NCBI GenBank assembly: GCA_933228675.1
Contig: OW121741.1
Span: forward strand, 131,205,290-131,269,289
Length of the DNA stretch: 64,000 bases
Direction: 5' to 3'
Source of the DNA: Stomorhina lunata
Taxonomy: Eukaryota; Arthropoda; Insecta; Diptera; Rhiniidae
The notes below the pieces were generated by a model, which saw only the letters and a program-made list of their open reading frames with translations, was not told the origin of the DNA and did not search any database. Numbering within the stretch: position 1 is the stretch's first letter; each line of letters starts with the position of its first letter. Positions 47,549-58,299 of this stretch are shown here, one piece after another. The position numbers and the translations under genes were made by a program.

Positions 47549-48214
47549 TGGCCCAATTTTAACGTTCGGCTTTATTTGTCCAAATATTTAACTCCTTTTA
47601 AATAATTTTTTTGAATTTGTCTATACTTAGGCTCATGTCTACATAGACAAGCTCGCAACTTATCGGATATACCGGCCGAAATAAAGTCCCTGGTGTACTA
47701 TATTCTAGCTTACATTATCGTAATTCTTTGAAATTGACTAGCGCAGGAGACCGTTTTCTTTGAATTTTGTTCGGTTTTAAAGCCCATATGTTCGATTGTG
47801 TTTTAGAATTTCTTAAAAAAAATAGTTGCTTAGGTGATCATCATCAACAGGAGTATCCCTATCAAGACAGATCGAAAATCATGCATTATATCTAATTTGC
47901 AAGACAGAATAAACACGAATTATAGTGTCTAAACAAATGTCAACCTAAAGCGAAGATTATCATTCGAACGGAAACATATATAGGTCAGTTTTATCTTTTT
48001 TTTTATTTATTGTATTGGAACCAATATTTTTAAATTGTAAGTTGCAAATCCGAGTAGGCCTTAGGCTGAAGTCATAAATTATTTTGTACATTTATGATTT
48101 TTAAATTAGCTAAAGAATAGAGGCCGACAAAATGAATACTTTTTTGATGCCTTAAATTTCTTAGTCCTTTGTATGCATCTAGTATTGAGCTTCAATATCT
48201 CTAATGCACTTTTT
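47549..48214. other. Unassigned sequence of moderate AT content
   Basis: Less AT-rich than most of the window, with stops in all frames. It may be an old repeat. I recognise nothing in it. Confidence 0.5.
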
Positions 48215-48600
48215 TGTATCAGCTCTAGTTTTTGAGATATTAATTTTTTAGGAAAACTTCGTAGTTAAACAACTTAAAGTAACGTAACTAATATACGGTT
48301 CATTCTATTTAGAAAAAATAAAAACCGAAATTCGGCTACAATGTTATCTTTGTGATGCATTAACATTATTATGATTCCATGGAACAGTTTCGGAGATATC
48401 GCTCAACTTTGGATTGAACAACTTTTTTTTATTTTTGACAAATTCAAAACAAATAGAGAAGACCACAAATTTTCCATTATTTATAGTCAGTCATTAAGGG
48501 AAATATGTTACGCATAAGGCAGGCTATATCTTGTTAAAATCGATCTACAACTGTGGGTTTTATTTAAAATAAAGTAACTCTATAATATTAAGAAAAAATA
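48215..48600. repeat. Partial copy of the 42.4-kb hairpin repeat, plus AT-rich sequence
   Basis: CAGCTCTAGTTTTTGAGATAT, then AAAAACCGAAATTCGGCTAC and ATGTTATCTTT match the left arm of the hairpin element at about 42450-42570. Only one arm is visible. Sequence from about 48430 to 48600 is not recognised. Confidence 0.6.
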
Positions 48601-48980
48601 TGTTATACATTAGAGTGGTTCGAAAAAAGTTGTGTCAGTCACTCCCTAGGAGTAAAGATAATGTAAAAACAGTTCTAGTTTTTGTTTGCCACGCCTACAA
48701 ATACCGCTCTTTTAGAATTTTGTTCACTGTGTAGCCATCTTCCGATCATATAAAATTTTTTTGAAAATTTTTATTTTTTCAAAAGGTTCGGCCGGGAATT
48801 GAACTTGGGACCTCAGGTATGCTAGGCGTATGACTAACCTACTAAACCACGGCGGTTCACGGTCATAACCCTTTGTATATCGGTGTTCACGGCTCTGTAA
48901 GGGCTACATTTCTCTCTTTGGTAGTTTTTTACTATTAAGTCAATTTCTAGAGTCATAACCATAAGATCGGTTCGGTTAGA
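48601..48980 (-). mobile_element. tRNA-derived SINE-like element, copy 1
   Basis: The tRNA-like head lies at 48787-48855 on the minus strand: A box TGGTTTAGTAGG (48838-48849) and B box AGTTCAATTCC (48795-48805), spaced as in a tRNA. Its body differs from copies 2 and 3, so it may be another SINE family sharing the same head, or a tRNA-related pseudogene. Borders of the body are not resolved; only the head is firm. Confidence 0.55.
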
Positions 48981-50134
48981 CGAAGAAAGAATTATAAAAT
49001 ATATAAAATTTTATCGAAAAAAAAAAATACATAAAATGGATTATGGAAATCAGTGATGGTTAGATTCAAAACTATTTTTTTTTTTAATTGACACTTGGGT
49101 TTTATTAAATTTAATACAATTTTCACAAATTTAAAATTTAATTGCCAGTTTTTTTTTCTCTAAAATTACTTTAATTTAAATCAAAAATTTATTTCAATTT
49201 CTCAATATACTAAATCAACGAATGGTCTTGGTATTCGAAATAAAAATAATTAAATTTTGAAATTTTGACCATTAAAAATTAAGTTTGTGTTTTTTTTTTT
49301 TTTTTTGTTTTAAATTCTTTCAAGTCTTATCAGTGTTTTTTTTAATAAATTTTCGATTTTGAATAGTTTTGATTTTCTGTTAAATTTTGAATATTTTTTA
49401 AATGATTTCGGATAAGTTTAAAAATATTTGTTGTTCTTATCCTTTTCTCAATTTAATTTAATTGTTAATTGCTTATTTATTAAATTATTAAATTTAATTA
49501 GGTGATAAAATATTTAATTAATCAATCGATTAAGCAACCACAAACAATTATAGCAAATATAGTTTAAAATTTTTGATTTTCGAATAAAAGACATTCATCT
49601 GGATTAAACGAATGTGGGAAAGTTCACTTTTTGATTGAAAAATTCTTAGAAAATTTCATAAAAATCCAATATTTTGTTCCATTTTTTTTATTAAAAATTT
49701 GGAAAAACTACAAACGTTTTTTTGTATATTTTAAAATATTTCTTTTTACAAAGAAATTCAATTTTTATTTAAAAGTTTTCACCAAATTTTATAAAAACTC
49801 AATATTTAATTTTTTTATAAAAAATTCGAATAAACCAAATTTTTTTCTTAAGTTATTTTTTTATTTTTTACAGTTTTCGATTACAACGAAATTCAGGAGA
49901 GTTCACTTTTTTATTGAAATTTTTTTTTAAAGAATTTTATAAAAATTCAATATTTTGTTTATTGTTTTATAAAAAAAAAACTTAAATTTTAGTGGATATT
50001 TTTAAATATTTCTTTTCAGTTTTAGTTTATTTCGGTTAAAAATTTTGAGATTAATTTGAGTAATTTTTTTTTCTTATTCAATTTTTTAAATATTCAATTT
50101 TTTTTAAATATTTAATCCATTTTGTAAGTACTTT
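48981..50134. other. Very AT-rich sequence
   Basis: Long T and A runs throughout. The plus-strand frame 49631-49930 is almost all F, K, N, I and Y and reflects composition. No feature supported. Confidence 0.65.
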
Positions 50135-50960
50135 TTTGATTTAATTTATTTTTGTCCGAAAATTCATTAATTCATATTTATAGTCAAATAGATTTTTTTA
50201 ATAATGTTAAATTTTTAATAAAAAAAAACTTTTTATGGTTTATTCAAAATTTATTCAGAAAAATTTAATTTTTTCAGAAAAAAAATTTTTTTAATATAAA
50301 AAAAAACTATTTTTAATTTAATTTATTTTTGTCCGAAAATTCATTAATTCATATTTATAGTCAAATAGATTTTTTTAATAATGTTAAATTTTTAATTAAA
50401 AAAAACTTTTTATGGTTTATTCAAAATTTATTCAGAAAAATTTAATTTATTCAGAAAAAAAATTTTTTTAATATAAAAAAAACTATTTTTAATTTAATTT
50501 ATTTTTGTCCAAAAATTCATTAATTCATATTTATAGACAAATAGATTTTTTTTTAATAATGTTAAATTTTTAATTAAAAAAAACTTTTTATGGTTTATTC
50601 AAAATTTTTTAGTATAAAAAAAATTATTTTTAATTTAATTTCTTTTTGTCCAAAAATTTATTAATTCATATTTATAGTCAAATAGATTTTTTTAATAATG
50701 TTAAATTTTTAATTAAAAAAAAAAAACTTTTTATGGTTTATTCAAAATTTTTTAGTATAAAAAAAATTATTTTTAATTTAATTTATTTTTGTCCAAAAAT
50801 TATTTAATTCATATTTATAGTCAAATAGATTTTTTAATATTGCAAAATTCTTAAATATTTTTTTAAGGGTTTATTCAAAAACTATTCAGAAAAATTAAAT
50901 TTATTCAGAAAAAGAATTTTATTTTAAAAATTTTTACACATTTTTTAACAACCAATTTTT
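50135..50960 (+). repeat. Tandem repeat, five copies of a 141-177-bp unit
   Basis: TTTTTGTCC(G/A)AAAATT followed by TAATTCATATTTATAG occurs at about 50151, 50328, 50504, 50645 and 50788. Spacings are therefore 177, 176, 141 and 143 bp. The two shorter units lack about 35 bp around TTCAGAAAAATTTAATTT. The last copy is divergent. Confidence 0.85.
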
Positions 50961-52333
50961 ATTATTTTCTTTTTAAAATAAAAGTATTTTGTATGTTTTT
51001 TTATAAATTGTTATTGATTTTTTCTAATGATAAATTGTTAATCGATTATTTGGAATTTTTTATTAAAACTTTTTTTATTGTTTTATATATCATAAGTTTT
51101 TTTCTTATTGTTAAAAAATTTGACACCTTTTGAAGCAGCAAAAGCAAAATTTAAACACATTTTTAAAAATTCAAAATTTCAATATTTTTTGTAAACAATA
51201 TTTTATTTCCTTCAAACAAAAAAATTTTGTTTATTTTCATGTTTTTAGCGGTTAATATTCAAAATAAATATTTTTGTTAAGGAAACAAATGCACTGAGAG
51301 AAATCATTTGCTTTTGTAAAAACAAGAGAGTAAAATTCTTAAGAATCTTGTGGTATTTTTTCAAATATCTTTAATAATTTGTATTATTTATCAAACACTT
51401 TGTTCTTTTTTTACTTAAAAAAACTGAAGTATTTCGTTTTGAATTTTCTTTTATTGTATTTTTTTCAAAATTTTTCTTTAGGTGTATTTGTTGATTTGTT
51501 GTTGTTTTATTGAGAATAATTTTTTAAGTCGCCAAAGTTGTTGTATTTGTTATTGGTGTTGTTGGGGAAAAGAATGCCATACAAATTGTTGTTGCCGTTT
51601 TAATTTTTTTGTTGTTTTTTTTTCAACTTTAAACATCACAATGTAGCCAAGAAATTAATAATAAAAAAAGATCTTGTTTTTTAAAAAACTCACACACACA
51701 CTCACACACACAAATACTGATCAAAAGGGGGCCTCTCTATCTCTCTCTCAGTGTCTTTTTGTTCCAAAAGAGAGAGGAGCCATGAAATTATTTATCAAAC
51801 ATAATTGATTTTTTTTTTCAAAAAATTTGTAAATGTATAAGTAAATTTTAATGCCAGTAGTAGTAGAAGAAAAAGGGGAGTCGAATTAGATTTTTATAAA
51901 AATTTTAAATATTTTTAAAAATTTTCAGAAAATTGCTATAACTTTTTTATAAAAAAATTCTTAAAAACTTTTTAAATATAATTTCCTTTAATCACCTTTT
52001 TTTGAAAAAAGTAAACCTTTGCAAACGCGTTTTAGTCAAAATCTCACTCTTTTGTTAAAGAAAAATATTTTTGTATTTCTTGTTTTTTTTTTTAATGAAT
52101 TTATTAAACTTTACATTTTTTTTTTTTCAATAAAAATTGTACGATTTTAATTCAAATTCACGCTCGTTTTTCTTATTTTCAAAATAAACTGTTTCCACTT
52201 TTATTTTTTGTACAAAAATTATGAAAATTCTTTTCTTATATTTTTCAGAAAAAAAAATTCCAAGTTTTCTCTTTTTTATTTGTAACAATTTGTAAATGGA
52301 AAAAATCTTTTCACAAAAAATTTCTATATTTTT
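50961..52333. other. AT-rich sequence with (CA)n and (CT)n tracts
   Basis: Contains TTGTTGTTG-rich stretches (about 51490-51615), a CACACACACTCACACACACA tract at about 51691-51711 and CTCTCTATCTCTCTCTC at about 51734-51750. If the nearby minus-strand promoter is real, this would be its 5' transcribed region. No exon can be proven. Confidence 0.45.
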
Positions 52334-52367
52334 CAACCGCTTCGCTCAGCACCGTAAACTAAACTGA
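52334..52367 (-). promoter_or_regulatory. Candidate minus-strand core promoter (Inr + DPE)
   Basis: On the minus strand TCAGTT (52362-52367) matches the fly initiator with A+1 at 52365. GGTTG at 52334-52338 falls exactly at +28 to +32 and fits the downstream promoter element. The surrounding 100 bp is markedly less AT-rich than the rest of the window. Both motifs are short, so chance agreement is possible, and no coding exon is identified downstream. Confidence 0.3.
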
Positions 52368-52574
52368 ACTGCTTGGCCCCAGCGACATTAGTTTTTTCCT
52401 CTTACACACACAAAAATTCCATCAGAGATTCATTCCAACATTATTTCAGTAAATTTTTTCCTCTTTCTCGTTTGATTTTTTTTCTTTAGTTTTCAATAAA
52501 TATTTTTCTGTATTTCACTTTAAACACTTTGCAATCTGTATCTGTGTATCTTTAAGATACTCGCGGGTTTTTTT

Positions 52575-54744
52575 TTTCGCTTCCACCATGAAACTACTCA
52601 CCAGTGTGGCCATTTTGGCATTTTTGCGGCTAGATTTAGCATTTTTATACTCACCATCAAAAAGAATGGGGGGTATATTGAGATTGTCATTCCGTTTGTA
52701 ATTTCCTTAATATTGGCTCAAAAATCAAAAACGATATATATTCTGAATCCTTATGAAATTCTAAGGCGATTGAGGGATGTTCGTTTGTCTGTCTGTCCGT
52801 CCGCCTGTCCGTCTGTCTGTCTGTTGAAATCACGATAACGCCTAAATGAAAGGAGCTAGCTCACTGAAACTTAGTAAAAACATTCTTCATCTCTGAAAAA
52901 ATTTTGATATTGAAAATAAGCAAAATCATTTAACATTTGACCATAGCTCCCGTATAACCTCGCCTACGCTAATCGCTTATTTGCTAATAAATATCAAACT
53001 GTAATAGCTATGGTGATACAATTTGATATGTAGAAGGTTTGCATAAGCCCTAGGCAGAATATAAAATTTCATCAAAATCGGTTCACATTTAGTCAAAGCT
53101 CCCATACAAAAAACTTACGGAAACAGCCAAAATTTCACCTAAAATGCACTTAAATGCCAATAAATCTAAAAGTATAACAAATATAACCACTAAATTTGGC
53201 ACAAGAAAGTCTTATGTCAATGCCAGCCAGTGTGCAAAATCGGTCACCATTTGACCTAGCTCCCATATAAAAAACTAACGAAAATTCAAAAAGAAAAGGG
53301 GATTAATGTCCTTCTGTCCGTCAGATAGCTCTTCAACTACAAAAGCTAGTGAGACTAAATTAAGCAAAAGGAAGTCTTATGTCAATGTCAGCTAGTGTGC
53401 AAAATTTTGTCACAATCGGTCACCATTTCACCATAGCTCCCATATAAAAAAACTTATGGAAACACAAAAATACATAAAGAAAAGGTTGTTTATGTCCGTC
53501 TGTCCGTCAAATAAAAGCACGATAGCGCCTTAACGAAACGAGCTAGAGGAACAAAATTTTACAAAAGTATTTTGGATATCTTGAAAAAAAGATGCGTGTT
53601 GAAAATGGACAAAATCGGTTCAAATTTAGTTAGAGCTCCCATATAACCCCGCCCCGGGAAACACATTAATGCTGATAAATTGAATACAATTGTAATAGCT
53701 ATGACGATTAAATTTAAAATAGGGAAGTTTTATGCAATTTTTGATCAGTTTATCAAATTTTATAGGAATCAGTCCATATTTGACTTTAGCTTTCATATAA
53801 AAAACACTCACGGAAACCAAAAATTTTAGCAAAGGCCAGTTAAAAGCTATTAAATTTGAAACTATGATAGCTATGGCCACTATGCAAGAACAAGCTCTAT
53901 ATATATACCAGCCAGTGTGTAAAATTTTGTTACAATCGGTCAACATTTGGCTATAATTCTTATATATATACATATATATAACATCCCCTTTTTATATCTA
54001 CAATCAAAAAGATTTGGAGGTACATTCATTGTATTAAGATTGCACCTGTAAAATCAGATAGGCATCAATCAATGTTCAGCCCAGACTTTATATATGATGA
54101 ATGCATTAGGAAATCCTAACGAAATATATGGACCTGCCGTATTACTATTAACGTGTTTATCCTAACTACATATTAAGCACAACGAAAAGTATTTAACAAC
54201 TTATTAATGTAAAACTATACCCGGTAATGAGACCGAATTTTGATCAAAGTAAATACTGGGGAAACCACTAAAATATTTTTAAATGTTGAACTATAAAGCT
54301 ACGGCAACCGAATTTAGTCCAAAGGTTTTACCAACAATACCAATTAGCTTAGCGACTTTTTTTAGTTTTGGTCCAGATTTTGAATTAGCTGCATCCTGTT
54401 TCTGAATTTAACACAACTTGATGGAGGGTATATAAGATTCGGCACAGCCGAATATAACACTCTTACTTGTTTTTTACTGAAAATATTTATATTTGAATAA
54501 ATATTTTGTAATCTTATTTGTTTGATTAAAATGATGTGGAATAAGTGTTTATAGGGCAGAATTATGAAAAATAAACCATTTATAAAGATATATTTACCAA
54601 AGTAATAATAAAAAATACAATTAAAATGTTAGCATTATTTTTCGGCAGTTTTGGTTTTTATTTAGCATTTTTTAAAGCCGATTTAGCTGTAAAATATTTT
54701 TGGATATGGCCACACTGTTTCGCTTCCACCATGAATCTACTCAC
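52575..54744. mobile_element. TIR element (CAGTGTGGCCAT ends) between 27-bp direct repeats
   Basis: The element 52602-54717 begins CAGTGTGGCCAT and ends ATGGCCACACTG, with further inverted similarity just inside (TTTAGCATTTTT on the left, AATGCTAAAT on the right-end complement). Directly outside both ends stands the same 27-mer (52575-52601 and 54718-54744, starting TTTCGCTTCCACC, one mismatch). Its own sequence seems to be only about 50 bp on the left and 245 bp on the right; the rest is a second element inserted in it. The ends resemble hAT-type termini, but those normally give 8-bp duplications, so superfamily and the meaning of the 27-mers are open. Confidence 0.6.
52648..54473. mobile_element. 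Diverged mini-me-like repeat nested in the TIR element
   Basis: Starts TATACTCACCATCAAAAAG, has a GTCTGTCTGTCCGTCCGCC tract at about 52788, and ends with ACTTGATGGAGGGTATATAAG, the hairpin ATTCGGC-ACA-GCCGAAT, then ACTCTTACTTG plus T-run. The interior is built of diverged units of about 190-300 bp, each with ATAGCTCCCATATAA and AAAATCGGTCACCATTTG phrases. It is noncoding; the minus-strand frame 53626-53973 is part of this repeat. Confidence 0.65.
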
Positions 54745-55565
54745 CAAATACAAAAAATAAAAATCCATTTTTCTTTACAATTTTTTTTTACTTTAATTTT
54801 TGTTGTCACAGTGTGTCGCTCAGTTGTAGTATTCGACGACGTCGTACCTGCTATTAAAACAATTATGGTATTTGTAACTGAATGTGTGTAAAGCAACTTC
54901 CAAAAGTATCTGTGTATTCAACAAAAAGTATCTCTGAATTATTGAGGTCTTTTTTCACTGATTTCTCGTTTTTTATTATTTTTTCGCTTCGTCTTTTTCT
55001 GTACTTCACTCTCTGTTTTTCCTATACCTCCACAACTGACTCTCAATTCCCTCATTATTTCTCTCTCAAACAATCTCTATGTGGCTCTCTCGAAAAATCC
55101 TACTCTTTCAAGATCATTTTTAAACCAAAATATTTGTCTTAAGTATTGCCAACCTGAAATATGTTGTTACCTCTTTTGTGTGTGTGTGTTTTGGCCCCAA
55201 ATACAAAAAAAAAACACAGAATCTAATTGGCAAAGAATTTGAAGAACAATTTTATTTCTCCAAATCACCATAAAGCTCTTGCAAGGTCAGTTTATCATCT
55301 CTGGTTATTGTATTTAATGTTGAAATTAAGGAATCTTACAAGAAAGTTCAAATATCAAGTTCAAAAATGTTATGGAATGGAGCAGAGATACTTAAGCCTT
55401 CTCGTGATTTAGCAGTGGTTCCAACGGTTTGAGAAAATTAGAAAATTAGATTTAGAAACCCAAGTATTTATATAGATTTATAGATTACCTGATGATTTTC
55501 CAGTTTTAGTCTGAAATTCTTGTGATTCTGAAGACAACAAGAAGTTTCACAATAAAGCTAGTTAC
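54745..55565. other. Moderately AT-rich, pyrimidine-rich region, possible plus-strand promoter
   Basis: TCAGTT with A+1 at 54822 resembles an initiator, but no DPE is found at +28. Pyrimidine-rich CT/TCTCT tracts follow (about 54950-55110), then TGTGTGTGTGTG near 55178. Plus-strand frames 54700-54891, 54882-55142 and 55227-55412 show no recognisable domain. Confidence 0.3.
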
Positions 55566-55704
55566 AAAATTTAGTACTAATAAACCAATCGATAAAAAAT
55601 ATAATGTTAGACTGAGTCCCGGGACATTACAACAATGAGGGATATGAAATAGCTGATGAGTTAACAGGGCTTAGACCCAAACTTAAACCAAAGACTCTAT
55701 AATA
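55566..55704 (+). pseudogene. RNase H fragment of a non-LTR retrotransposon
   Basis: In frame, VPGHYNNEGYEIADEL (from 55616) matches the RNase H signature WVPGHxxxxGNExADEL found downstream of reverse transcriptase in I, LOA and Jockey-related elements. The preceding tryptophan codon is TGA (55613-55615), and a stop follows at about 55702. Upstream residues LVLINQSIKNIMLD fit the preceding helix. Only some 45 codons survive, with no reverse transcriptase adjacent, so this is an old fragment. The minus-strand frame 55627-55893 is a shadow. Confidence 0.6.
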
Positions 55705-56216
55705 TAAAGATATTGCACTCCATACATTATTTTCCGTCAAAAGTGAAATTAAAGTGTATAAAAAACAATAAAAAATGCACAAACAAACATATAATTCATT
55801 AGCATGTGTGTAGGCCTTAGCTTCCTTTCGTTGGATAATCGTCTCCATTAACAGTTTCCGGGACTTTTTCAAAATGACCATACGGCAAATCAATGTATGT
55901 ACGGTTCTACATCTTTATATTACAGAGTCTTTGATTAAACTATATAGAGTCTGATATAAAACTTGTGTCTTCCAGATATCAGGTCATTAGGGAATCCACA
56001 AAAATTTGTAAGCAAAAATAGATGAAATGGAAAAGACAAAAATGTTGCCAAGCTTAATTAGAATTAACCTTAGGAAATATATACTATAGGCTATTAACCG
56101 TTCACTTTATCCTAAAATAAGTAGTTGGGATGGAAGAATCTCAGAGATATTCAGACAATGTGTACAAAAGAATGCATTCAAATCGATGAAACATATTTTA
56201 GTATGTGACGGAAATC
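55705..56216. other. Unassigned sequence
   Basis: Moderate AT content, no intact frame. A stretch at about 56113-56165 is a diverged direct repeat of about 56400-56455 (both contain GATATTCAGAC or CATATTCAGAC after a GGGAT block), which brackets the 43-bp inverted repeat. Confidence 0.45.
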
Positions 56217-56337
56217 GATCGTTTTCAAATCGATCGATTTCAGATATATTTTTGAGATAATTATACAATTTTTTTTTGTGGAAATTGGGAAAACTATCTC
56301 AAAAATATATCTGAAATCGATCGATTTGAAAACGATC
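56217..56337. repeat. Perfect 43-bp inverted repeat with 35-base loop
   Basis: 56217-56259 and 56295-56337 are exact reverse complements over all 43 bases; the arms include the self-complementary AAATCGATCGATTT. The loop is 56260-56294. In a window where nearly every repeat is mutated, perfect arms imply recent origin or active correction. No TIR element borders or target duplication are obvious. A minus-strand frame (56178-56372) merely reads through the hairpin. Confidence 0.95.
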
Positions 56338-57084
56338 ATAAGCAAGACCAACCTATGAAAATACATAGGCATGTTAACTAGCCACTGTGTCTAAATTAAA
56401 GGATAAATAGGTGGGATAAAGAAACCTCGGACATATTCAGACTGTTAAACTGTCCTGTGCTCCAAAGTAGTCGGAAATATGTGAAGAATACGATGAATGT
56501 GACATTTTTAAGTTTTCAAGCCAAGATCTTCCTTGATCCTGCCTAATTGGACATTTTAAATTTCGAGAGCGGATTAAACGTATAACAACGGTCCTCTATT
56601 ATAGTTTTAATAAGCTGGCGCAGCTCGTAGATTATGCCGCCTAGTCCAACAAATCTTCATTTATCTTTTAAGCCACAAATTTTTCTCTTCTTTCCTCGAA
56701 TACAAGATCGGATTTGAGGACATGACAAAACATTATACTTTTAATAAGTTAGAGAAACTTGACTTGATTGTGAATGTCGACGCTCTTTTCATCGAATTGA
56801 TGAATCCCCTTTTTCGCCACTAAAAAAGGTGGACAGAAGGTTGTCACATTAGGAATTAAAAGATATTTCTCTTTAGTGACTTTGAGAACTCTCATAAGAT
56901 ATGAACATTCTATACCAACCTAAAATTTCTACTATAAAGAATAGGCGCCCAGATCACTAAATACAGGATGTCTGGTGGCAAATTTATATTTTTAAATACG
57001 ATTATTTTAAGAGGAAATAAACAGTGTGGAGGTAGAGTGGTGCAGTTGGAATTATCGATTGTGCGGATTTGTCAGTCACGATGT
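56338..57084. other. Unassigned sequence
   Basis: Less AT-rich, stops in all frames, possibly decayed repeat sequence. No feature recognised apart from the diverged direct repeat at about 56400-56455. Confidence 0.45.
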
Positions 57085-57900
57085 CTTCACGCATTCGCTG
57101 TGAAGACATTTTTTAAGAGTCATAATTGCTCGTCGACAATTTTGTTCAAAGTTCAATATTTGTGATGGACCGAGTGTAAGTTTAATTCTTTCATGGGTGC
57201 AGAGATTCAGAGCAACAGCTTAAACTATGAATGTCCCACGGCCACGGCCCAGTCGATATTCAAGATATTAAACTAGTTGAAAGAAGTTTACGTAAAAATC
57301 CGCTTCTCTTAACAATGAAAAGAGCAGCCTCACTCGGACTTCCAAGAGCGATTATTCATGAAATTTTAAAAAAGAATCTAAAAATCTTTAATATTCAAAT
57401 CGTTCAAAATAAAGTGACTTTGATTTACGCAAAAATTTTTGTGAAACGATGTTGGAGCGTTTTGCACTGTTAATCCCATTTTATGGAACGACGAGATTCA
57501 TTTTCACTTAAACGATCACGTTAGAAAGCAAAACTGCCATTACTGCAACCCTCGATTGGAAGATCAACAACCATTGCATTGACGCAGGGTAACTATTTGG
57601 TGTGCCTTATTCACGCATTAGATAATTGGACAATTTTTTTCAAAAATTCTCGAGGCTAGGCGACGGATGTCAACGGTGAAAATTATCGATAAACGATTTT
57701 AGAATTCTTTTTGCCGAACCTGCGAGCTCATCTATAGTACTCTTCACACACGTGGTCTCAACAGGATGGGAAGAGCATCGATAACTTTGCAGCCAGAGCT
57801 TTAGGGACACCCCATGGCCACAGAGGTAGTTTAATTTACTGCAGCGTGTGGCACAGAGCACAAGACTCTATTTTGAACAGTGTGTTCGACTAGGCGATGT
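57085..57900 (+). pseudogene. Decayed DDE transposase relic (insect IS630/Tc1-like, QQDG type)
   Basis: Fragments in different plus-strand frames fall in the order expected for a widespread insect transposase. They are FAVKTFFKSHNCSS (N-terminal helix), then LLLTMKRAASLGLPRAIIHE (helix-turn-helix) followed by ILKKNLKIFNIQIVQ, then VTIWCALFTH (strand before the catalytic core), VNGENYR, FFLPNL, and finally QQDG near 57755, where the second catalytic aspartate lies. At least five frameshifts or stops interrupt it, and nothing follows QQDG, so the third catalytic region is lost. No terminal repeats were identified. The family call rests on motif order and memory of homologues. Confidence 0.5.
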
Positions 57901-58040
57901 AGGGGAAGTTAAATACCAAGCAACTGATTGGTCTTAACTTGGTAAGCTCAGACTTATCTTGGTTATCCTTCATCTCAACTGTGGACACTGAGCTCCTCGT
58001 GGTTTCACCCAGAAAAACCTAAATTTTTAATAAAAACAGT

Positions 58041-58157
58041 CTTAAAAGAGGACGTCCGAAACTTCGATGGAAAGATTTAGTAAAGGAACATTTTTCAAAG
58101 CTTGGCCTACGTAATTGGAAAATATATGCACAAGATCAAAAGGCATGGATTTGTTAA
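58041..58157 (+). pseudogene. C-terminal fragment of a non-LTR retrotransposon ORF
   Basis: An in-frame stretch of about 38 codons includes RGRPKLRWKDLVKEHF and LGLRNWKIYAQDQKAW before TAA at 58155. The pattern GRPxxRWxDxVxxDxxxLGxxNWxxxAxDxxxW is characteristic of the last part of RTE/CR1-like and related insect retrotransposon ORFs. No upstream reverse transcriptase is visible; typical 5' truncation plus decay. Confidence 0.55.
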
Positions 58158-58299
58158 AATCTGCTCGGTTTTTGACCTCAACAGGTTGTAAATATAGGCC
58201 ATTTAAGTAGGTAAGTATGTAAGTTTAACTCAACGGATCCAATACTCTTTAAATAATAAAATCAGTAACTTCATTCTATCGTTCAATACATAATTCCCA
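58158..58299. other. Short AT-rich spacer
   Basis: Contains the retrotransposon 3' flank and a GTAGGTAAGTATGTAAGT stretch; nothing recognised. Confidence 0.4.

Noticed and set aside
48787..48855. Functional tRNA gene
   Set aside because: A and B boxes are present, but the anticodon and acceptor stems do not pair well.
53626..53973. 115-codon minus-strand frame
   Set aside because: It lies wholly within a mini-me-like repeat, and no motif is recognisable.
55627..55893. 88-codon minus-strand frame
   Set aside because: It overlaps the plus-strand RNase H fragment antisense and has no features of its own.
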